Assembly: GCF_003351765.1 (NCBI RefSeq)
Contig: NZ_CP031229.1
Span: 496,001 to 560,000, forward strand
DNA: 64,000 nt
Direction: 5' to 3'
Origin: Ornithinimicrobium avium
Lineage (GTDB): Bacteria > Actinomycetota > Actinomycetes > Actinomycetales > Dermatophilaceae
Program-made: the position numbers and the translations under genes
The notes under the pieces: generated by a model
The model's database searches: none
What the model was told of the DNA's origin: nothing
Seen by the model: the letters and a program-made list of their open reading frames with translations, nothing else
Shown here: piece after piece, positions 58,957-64,000 of the stretch
How positions within the stretch are numbered: position 1 is the stretch's first letter
How the letters are laid out: every line of letters starts with the position of its first letter

Positions 58957-59732
58957 GTCATCGAACAGTTCTCGGTCAGCCTTCCAATCCCCGTCGAGGG
59001 CACAGATGCGGTCCACTACCTCGTCCACGGCATGCGCCGGGGGAGCGGCTTCGCCGAGAAGGACCGGATGGCCGCGCAGAACGTGGCCGACGCCCTCGTC
59101 GCGCACGGCACCGGTCGGGCCGTCTACCTCTCGGGCATCGTCCCCCCCGTGGAGCACGGGGAGCCCAGCGAGCACATCACGTCCCGCCTCGAGGTCGAGA
59201 AGATCCTCAGCACGACGCCGGCGACGGTGCTCACGCTGCGCGCCGCGGTGCTGATGGGCAGCGGCTCCACCTCATTCGAGATCATCCGCCAGGTGAGCGA
59301 GCGCATGCCCGTCCAGACCGTGCCGACCTGGATGAATTCCGACGTCCAGCCGATCGCCGTCGTCGACGCGGTCACCGCGCTCGTGGGTGCCCTGACCGCG
59401 GAAGTAGGAAGCCGAAGCTACGACATCGGCGGGCCCGACAGGCTGCCCTACGGGGACCTGCTCGATAGGTATGCCGTCATGGCGGGTGTGCCGAGGAGGA
59501 CTTCGTCCGTGACCTGCTGCCCGACGACTACCCGCTGATGGGTCTGGAGGAGTCGATCCGCCGGTCGTTGGCGGACCGCGGTACGCAGACTCCTGCAGAC
59601 TCCCGCACGGCGGACCCGATGGGCCCCATGCCCCAGGACCCGTCCTGGGCTGCCGGCGGCACCGGGCAGCCGCTGCTCGCCAGGGCGGTCGACACCGTGC
59701 AGGACGTCGCCGGCCGGGTGCTCCCGCACTAG
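58957..59732 (+). pseudogene. NAD(P)H-binding (NmrA/epimerase-like) gene, truncated and frameshifted
   Basis: The frame to 59538 carries the middle of an atypical SDR/NmrA protein: DAVHYLVHGM, RAVYLSGIVPP, RLEVEKIL, LRAAVLMGSGSTSFE, QPIAVVDAV and SYDIGGPDRLPYGDLLDRY. The N-terminal Rossmann GxxGxxG part is missing. After AVMAGV near 59490 the family continues in another frame (EEDFVRDLLPDDYPLMGLEES) to the TAG at 59732, with the domain between apparently deleted. It is probably an inactive relic at the distal edge of the island. Confidence 0.7.
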
Positions 59733-59835
59733 CACCCAAGACCGGGGGCGGCGAAGGAGATCGGGCGCCTGACGCCGAGTCTGGACGATGCGTAGGCTGG
59801 CGGTCACCGCCAGGCCCGTCGAGAGGACCGCTCCG

Positions 59836-60633
59836 ATGACCACCGTCGTCACCCACCCCACCGTCCTGACCGAGATCGATGTGGAGGAGCGCGTCGCGAC
59901 GGTCACCCTCAACCGCCCGGAGAAGCGCAACGCGCTCTCCCTCGCGCTGATGACCGAGGTCGTGGAGGTGCTGCGCGAGATCGGGGCGCGCAAGGACGTC
60001 TCCGTGGTGATCCTCGCCGGCGCCGGCCCGGCGTTCAGCGCCGGCCACGACCTCGGCGAGATGACCGGCCGCAGCATGGAGGAGTACCGCGAGATCTTCG
60101 ACCGGTGCTGCGAGCTGATGGAGACGGTGCAGTCGATCCCGCAGCCCGTCATCGCCCGGGTCCAGGGCATCGCCACCGCTGCGGGTTGCCAGCTCGCCGC
60201 CACCTGCGACCTGGTGGTCGCCGAGGAGGCGGCCCGCTTCGGGACGCCCGGGGTGAAGATCGGCCTGTTCTGCTCCACCCCGATGGTCGCGGTCAGCCGG
60301 GTCGTCGGCCAGAAGCGTGCGATGCAGCTGCTCCTCACCGGCGTCCCGATCGACGCCGCGACCGCCGCAGACTGGGGCCTGGTCAACGAGGTCGTCCCCG
60401 CCGACCGGCTCGAGGGGCGAACCCGCGAGCTGGCCCTGCAGATCGCCGCCGCCAGCTCGGTCGTGACCGGGATCGGCAAGGAGGCCTTCTACGCCCAGAT
60501 CTCCCGCGACCAGCGGTCGGCCTATGAGTACACCAAGACGGTGATGACCATGAACGCGCTCGCGCCCGACGCCCAGGAGGGCATGTGTGCGTTCCTGGAG
60601 AAGCGCCAGCCCACCTGGTCCGACCGCACCTGA
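59836..60633 (+). CDS. Enoyl-CoA hydratase/isomerase family protein
   Basis: The 265-residue crotonase-fold protein has NRPEKRNALS, the oxyanion-hole AGPAFSAGHDLGEM and a second oxyanion segment IATAAGCQLAATCDL. Near the glutamate positions it reads FGTPGVKIGLFCS, as in the ECHDC3-like group, which often lacks the standard catalytic Glu pair, so hydratase activity is uncertain. The ATG at 59836 has a GAGAGG RBS; a -10-like TAGGCT (59792-59797) is upstream. It is the first intact core gene after the island. Confidence 0.9.
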   Translation: MTTVVTHPTVLTEIDVEERVATVTLNRPEKRNALSLALMTEVVEVLREIGARKDVSVVILAGAGPAFSAGHDLGEMTGRSMEEYREIFDRCCELMETVQSIPQPVIARVQGIATAAGCQLAATCDLVVAEEAARFGTPGVKIGLFCSTPMVAVSRVVGQKRAMQLLLTGVPIDAATAADWGLVNEVVPADRLEGRTRELALQIAAASSVVTGIGKEAFYAQISRDQRSAYEYTKTVMTMNALAPDAQEGMCAFLEKRQPTWSDRT

Positions 60634-60653
60634 GGTCGTCGCGTCCGCCGGTC

Positions 60654-60659
60654 TAGTCT
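60654..60659 (+). promoter_or_regulatory. -10 element of the methyltransferase gene
   Basis: TAGTCT ends six bases before the ATG at 60666, predicting a leaderless transcript independent of the enoyl-CoA hydratase gene. Confidence 0.5.
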
Positions 60660-60665
60660 CGGGGC

Positions 60666-61325
60666 ATGGACTGCTGTGGCAGCGGCTACGACGAGGTCTT
60701 CACCGAGCGGCAGGCCCGCTGGCTGCGGCGACGCTACGAGAAGCGCGGGCTCGGCGAACCCGGCCGCACCATGGTCGACCTCGTCGCGGCCCGCGGTCTG
60801 GACGGGGCCACCGTGCTCGAGATCGGCGGGGGAGTCGGTGAGCTGCACGTCGAGCTCCTGCGGCGCGGGGCCGCGCGGGCCAGCAGCGTCGAGCTCACCT
60901 CGTCCTGGGGGGCCGAGGCCCGGCGCCTGCTGCGTGACCACCAGCTGGAGGGCCGCGTGACGAGGGCCGTCGGCGACCTGGTCCAGGACCCCGGACTCGC
61001 CGGGGAGGCGGACGTCGTGGTGCTCAACCGGGTGGTCTGCTGCTACCCGGACGTCGTCTCTCTGCTCGCCGCCGCAGGCTCGCGCGCCGGGCGGACGCTC
61101 GCCTTCTCCTACCCGCCCCGCAACGCCGTCGTCCGCGTCGGGCTGGCGGTGGTCAACGGGTGGCAGCGGTTCAAGGGCCGGGACTACCGGGCCTTCGCGC
61201 ACCCGCCCGGCATGATGCACGAGGTGCTGGAGCAGGCCGGCCTGCGCCCGGTGGTGCGCACCCGCAGCGGGGTGTGGACGGTGAGCGTGCTGGAGCGCGC
61301 GGACGCCCTCGAGCGGGCGGCCTGA
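60666..61325 (+). CDS. Class I SAM-dependent methyltransferase
   Basis: The 219-residue protein begins MDCCGSGYDEVFTERQARWLRRRYEKRGLG. Motif I is VLEIGGGVGELHVELLRRG (about residues 46-64), followed by a region III VVVLNRVVCCYPD. It resembles Mg-protoporphyrin-like or small-molecule methyltransferases, but the substrate is unknown. The double cysteine at the N-terminus is unusual. Confidence 0.85.
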   Translation: MDCCGSGYDEVFTERQARWLRRRYEKRGLGEPGRTMVDLVAARGLDGATVLEIGGGVGELHVELLRRGAARASSVELTSSWGAEARRLLRDHQLEGRVTRAVGDLVQDPGLAGEADVVVLNRVVCCYPDVVSLLAAAGSRAGRTLAFSYPPRNAVVRVGLAVVNGWQRFKGRDYRAFAHPPGMMHEVLEQAGLRPVVRTRSGVWTVSVLERADALERAA

Positions 61326-61343
61326 GCCCTCAGCCCGCGACCC

Positions 61344-61961
61344 TCAGCGCGCCGGCGCCAGCTGCAGCGTCGTCAGGCAGGTGGGGCTGCCCGGCGTGGT
61401 GCTCAGCGGCACGCTGCCGGTGCCCCCGCCGGCGGACATCTCGACCGTGCCGCCCTGGACGCCCCGGGGCAGCCAGAACCCGGCGAAGCCGTTGGCGCCC
61501 GTGGTCACGGTCTGCTCCACGAGCACCTCACCGGTGCCGTCGGTGATGCGCACCTCGACGTCCTCGCCGGGCAGCTCGCCCTGGCAGCCCCCGAGCGCGT
61601 GGTAGAAGCAGTCGTGGGTGGTGCGCACGTAGGGCGCCACCGAGACGTAGAAGAGGTCGTCGGGGAGGGGCAGCGCGGTCTCGGTGCTCCCGTCGCCCAC
61701 CACGAGGTGGTCCTCACGGACCGAGGCCTGCACCGTCAGCGGCCTGGTGCCGGGGTCGGACTCCAGCCGGTCCACGACCTCACGCCCGTCGGCACCCGCC
61801 AGGCCGAACGGCGCGAGCAGCGCCTCCACGTCCGCCGAGCTGGCGCTGGCCAGGGGGGCTGCACCTGCGGCACCGTCCGCCTCGGTCGCGGGCTGGGAGC
61901 AGCCGGTCAGGGCGAGCGCGAGGGCGAGGCCGAGCGCGGAGATCGTCAGAGGTGCACGCAT
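61344..61961 (-). CDS. CueP-family copper-binding lipoprotein
   Basis: The 205-residue protein has a lipoprotein signal ending LTGCS (Cys21), so it sits outside the membrane. The CueP domain has the conserved Cys pairs CFYHALGGCQGEL (about residues 119-131) and the C-terminal TCLTTLQL. CueP proteins bind periplasmic copper and help metalate Cu-Zn SOD in Salmonella. The ATG at 61961 lies six bases after minus-strand TAATAT (61973-61968). Confidence 0.9.
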   Translation of the reverse strand: MRAPLTISALGLALALALTGCSQPATEADGAAGAAPLASASSADVEALLAPFGLAGADGREVVDRLESDPGTRPLTVQASVREDHLVVGDGSTETALPLPDDLFYVSVAPYVRTTHDCFYHALGGCQGELPGEDVEVRITDGTGEVLVEQTVTTGANGFAGFWLPRGVQGGTVEMSAGGGTGSVPLSTTPGSPTCLTTLQLAPAR

Positions 61962-62000
61962 GGGGCCATATTACTACGTGCTGTCGTTGCGCATGCCCGC

Positions 62001-62708
62001 TCAGTCCTCCCCGGCGAGCTCCAGCAACGCGTCCAGGTCGGTGATCGTGACGCGTCCACCCGGGCGCTGGGCGATGACGCCGGTGTCGGTCAGCCGGCGC
62101 AGCTGCCGGCTGAGCGACTCCGGCGTGGTGTCGAGCAGCGAGGCGATGTCCTTCTTGGCCAGGGGAAGGGTCACCGTGGGGCCGTCGCCGGTGTGCCGTG
62201 CGGGCAGCGAGACGAGGTAGGCGGCCAGCCGCGAGGAGACGTCGCCGCTGATGACGGACGCCAGCCGGGCCTCGGTCTCATCCAGCCGCCGGCTCACGCC
62301 CTGCAGCAGCCGCAGCCCGACGCTGGGGTGCTCGCGGAGCAGCCGGTCGAGGTCGGCGTGCCGGAAGACGCACATGCTGCCGGTCTCCATCGCCGTGGCG
62401 AAGTGGTCGGGGCGCGCCCCGCTGATGAACGCCGACTCGCCGGCGAAGTCCCCGGGACCCAGCACCCGCACGATCTGCTCGTGGCCGTCCGGGCTCACCC
62501 GGGAGATCTTGACCCGACCGGTGTGCACCACCATCAGCTGGGAGACGTCCGAGCCGGGGGCGTAGACCTGGTCGTCCTTGTCGACCCGCGTCGGCCTCGC
62601 CACCTGGGCCACCTCGACCTGCTCCTCGTGGGTCAGACCCTGGAAGAGCGGCACGCGGGCCACGCACAGGTCGTCCTGCGCGGCCATGGGCAGCTCGATC
62701 ATCGTCAT
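62001..62708 (-). CDS. Crp/Fnr-family transcriptional regulator
   Basis: The 235-residue regulator has an N-terminal cyclic-nucleotide-type beta barrel (FAGESAFISG near 88-97) and a C-terminal winged helix (KKDIASLLDTTPESLSRQLRRL, about 182-203). It has only one N-terminal cysteine (CVARVPLF), so it does not carry the four-Cys 4Fe-4S site of true FNR. It lies 10 bp after the PNPOx-like gene and 39 bp upstream of CueP, and may respond to redox or metal stress, which is an inference. Confidence 0.92.
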   Translation of the reverse strand: MTMIELPMAAQDDLCVARVPLFQGLTHEEQVEVAQVARPTRVDKDDQVYAPGSDVSQLMVVHTGRVKISRVSPDGHEQIVRVLGPGDFAGESAFISGARPDHFATAMETGSMCVFRHADLDRLLREHPSVGLRLLQGVSRRLDETEARLASVISGDVSSRLAAYLVSLPARHTGDGPTVTLPLAKKDIASLLDTTPESLSRQLRRLTDTGVIAQRPGGRVTITDLDALLELAGED

Positions 62709-62718
62709 GGGGCCCCGG

Positions 62719-63093
62719 TCAGCCGATGGGGCGGCAGTCGTTGCCGCACTCGCTGTCGTGGTCCTCGTGGCCCGACCACGACGATGCGCGGTGGAGCACC
62801 GCGGTGCTCGGCGTGATCCGCAGCGCGCCGGCCTCGTCCAGCACGCCCTCGCCGTCCACGATGAGGGTGTAGCCGCCGCGCTCCCGCGGCGGCATCAGCA
62901 CCGTCACCGCGGGCCGGTCGCCCACCGTCCGCCGCGCGGTCCTCCCGGGCTCTTCGAGGACGACGACGCCCTCCACGAGCTCGGGGAAGACCTCGGCCAC
63001 GTGAGGGCGTGGCTCGCCGGCCGTCAGCAGGTATGCGGTGTCGTGGCGTCCGAGCGCCTCGCCGAGCGCCGTCAGGTCCACCGGGATGCTCAT
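62719..63093 (-). CDS. Pyridoxamine 5'-phosphate oxidase-fold protein with a His/Cys tail
   Basis: The 124-residue protein has a small PNPOx-like split-barrel (AYLLTAGEPRPHVAEV and TARRTVGDRPAVTVL). Unusually, the C-terminus reads HEDHDSECGNDC, an H-x2-H-x3-C-x3-C pattern that could bind a metal ion or heme. The ATG at 63093 lies six bases after minus-strand CATGAT. It is transcribed with the Crp/Fnr gene. Confidence 0.8.
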   Translation of the reverse strand: MSIPVDLTALGEALGRHDTAYLLTAGEPRPHVAEVFPELVEGVVVLEEPGRTARRTVGDRPAVTVLMPPRERGGYTLIVDGEGVLDEAGALRITPSTAVLHRASSWSGHEDHDSECGNDCRPIG

Positions 63094-63099
63094 GGCCCC

Positions 63100-63116
63100 A
63101 TCATGCCCGGCACACT
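63100..63116. promoter_or_regulatory. Divergent -10 elements
   Basis: Minus-strand CATGAT (63105-63100) ends six bases before the ATG at 63093. Plus-strand CACACT (63111-63116) ends seven bases before the ATG at 63124. The two starts are only 30 bp apart, so this is another compact divergent promoter. Confidence 0.4.
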
Positions 63117-63123
63117 GGGGGAC

Positions 63124-63720
63124 ATGCCTGCCACCCCCGACCCGCGCACCACCGGTCTGCTCCTCGCCGCAGGGGCCGGCCGCCGCTACGGCGGGCCCAA
63201 GGCGCTCGTGGTCGAGGACGGCGAGCCGTGGGTGGTGCGCACCGCCCGTGCCCTGCTCGACGGCGGCTGCGCCGACGTCCTCGTGGTCACCGGGGCGGAC
63301 GCCGACCAGGTCGAGGAGCTGCTCGCCACCCACGAGGGCAGCAGGGTCGCCACCACCCGGTGCGGCACCTGGGAGGAAGGCATGGGCGAGTCGCTGCGCG
63401 CCGGCCTCACCGCCCTGGCCACCCGGGGCCGCGCGGTGCCGCTCCGTGTCCTCGTCCACCTGGTGGACCTGCCGGACGTCGGCGCCGACGTCGTCGCCCG
63501 CGTCCTCGCGTCCCGGGGAGGCGGCACCGACGACCTGGCCCGCGCGGCCTACGACGGGCGCCCCGGGCACCCGGTCCTGCTGGGCCGGGACCACTGGCAG
63601 CGCGCCCTGGCTGACGCCAGCGGGGACGCGGGCGCGCGCACCTACCTGAGGCGGGCCACGCCATACCTCGTCGAGTGCGGCGACCTGTCCACCGGACGGG
63701 ACGTCGACACCAGGGAGTGA
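63124..63720 (+). CDS. MobA/MocA-like nucleotidyltransferase
   Basis: The 198-residue NTP-transferase starts with the loop LLLAAGAGRRYGGPKAL (residues 11-27), the diagnostic motif for MobA/MocA. The acidic HLVDLPDVG is near residue 105 and GRPGHPVLL is near residue 150. Enzymes of this group attach CMP or GMP to molybdopterin. The neighbouring MoxR gene suggests a molybdo-hydroxylase (CO dehydrogenase-like) maturation cluster. Confidence 0.88.
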   Translation: MPATPDPRTTGLLLAAGAGRRYGGPKALVVEDGEPWVVRTARALLDGGCADVLVVTGADADQVEELLATHEGSRVATTRCGTWEEGMGESLRAGLTALATRGRAVPLRVLVHLVDLPDVGADVVARVLASRGGGTDDLARAAYDGRPGHPVLLGRDHWQRALADASGDAGARTYLRRATPYLVECGDLSTGRDVDTRE

Positions 63721-63751
63721 CCGCCGGCCGGAGAACGCGGCGAGCGTGCGC

Positions 63752-63757
63752 CATACT
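63752..63757 (+). promoter_or_regulatory. -10 element of the MoxR gene
   Basis: CATACT ends exactly six bases before the ATG at 63764, predicting a leaderless transcript. Confidence 0.45.
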
Positions 63758-63763
63758 CGCCCC

Positions 63764-64000
63764 ATGCAGGCCGCCGACGTCTTCGCCAGCCCCCGGTCGC
63801 TCGCCGACGCCCTCGGGGGCACCGGCTACCTGGCCGACGACGGCCTGGCCACCGTGGCCTGGCTCGGCCGCAGGCTGGGCCGCCCGATCCTGCTCGAGGG
63901 GGAGCCGGGCACCGGCAAGACCGCGCTGGCCGAAGGGGTCGCCGAGCTGCTGGACGTGCCGGTGGTGCGGCTGCAGTGCTACGAGGGGATCGAGGCCAGC
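63764..64000 (+). CDS. MoxR-family AAA ATPase, N-terminal part (runs off the window)
   Basis: 79 codons are present. The Walker A motif LEGEPGTGKTALAEG (about residues 45-59) and RLQCYEGIEAS, typical of MoxR/CoxD proteins, are visible. MoxR ATPases mature metalloenzymes such as CO dehydrogenase and methanol dehydrogenase, together with VWA proteins. The neighbouring MobA-like gene fits. The rest lies beyond 64000. Confidence 0.88.
   Translation, partial: MQAADVFASPRSLADALGGTGYLADDGLATVAWLGRRLGRPILLEGEPGTGKTALAEGVAELLDVPVVRLQCYEGIEAS

Overview
The window is about 64 kb of a high-GC actinobacterial chromosome. WhiA, RbpA, OpcA, SufR, the DUF3099 protein, the acVLRF1-type peptidyl-tRNA hydrolase, strong GC codon bias and the gene order uvrC-rapZ-yvcK-whiA-gap-pgk-tpiA-secG all point to Micrococcales. 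The style resembles the Intrasporangiaceae/Ornithinimicrobiaceae, but genus is an inference. No plasmid, prophage or CRISPR array is visible. Most of the window is conserved core genome, with one small decayed island beside a tRNA-Leu gene.

Layout. 1-329: 5' end of gltB (minus), divergent from uvrA. 498-5925: uvrA, a Rieske lipoprotein and uvrC. 6010-8989: rapZ-yvcK-whiA. 9143-12547: gap-pgk-tpiA (lower glycolysis) and secG, then rbpA. 13183-21709 (minus): a pentose-phosphate operon tkt-tal-pgi-zwf and an opcA-pgl fusion. 21929-23949: ctaB-ctaA (heme A). 24084-25624 (minus): a two-gene ABC transporter, divergent from sufR. 25724-32495: complete SUF iron-sulfur operon sufR-B-D-Rieske ferredoxin-C-S-U-T, followed by an acVLRF1-like gene. 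33425-35838 (minus): dicarboxylate/amino-acid symporter and a zinc metallopeptidase. 36005-39496: ABC-F protein and ABC exporter. 39557-43979: DinB-fold protein, atypical SDR, SURF1, a Cys-rich small protein, DUF3099, then fabG-fabI. 43980-46578: divergent glgC/glgA. 46616-49566: pntA-pntB transhydrogenase. 49576-55966: VOC protein, unknown protein, ABC ATPase, TSUP permease, TrmH-type methyltransferase, YbaK-like, PEBP-like and dinB. 56023-56109: tRNA-Leu(GAG). 56110-59732: the decayed island (integrase tail, frameshifted hicA with hicB, a methyltransferase, an unknown gene, a frameshifted RHH antitoxin, a broken NAD(P)-binding gene). 59836-64000: enoyl-CoA hydratase, methyltransferase, then CueP, Crp/Fnr, PNPOx-like, MobA-like and the start of a MoxR AAA ATPase.

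How the genes work together. Glycolysis (gap-pgk-tpiA) and the pentose phosphate pathway (tkt-tal-pgi-zwf-opcA/pgl) converge head to head and supply NADPH and triose phosphates. PntAB interconverts NADH and NADPH. glgC/glgA store glucose. ctaB/ctaA and SURF1 serve cytochrome oxidase. SUF supplies Fe-S clusters under a predicted autorepressor.

Two window-wide patterns stand out. First, many genes have a (T/C)ANNNT hexamer ending exactly 6-8 nt before the start codon, the signature of leaderless transcripts. Second, the motif GTATGCC/GGCATAC recurs in coding sequence and is built from different rare codons in every reading frame, which suggests selection on the DNA itself.
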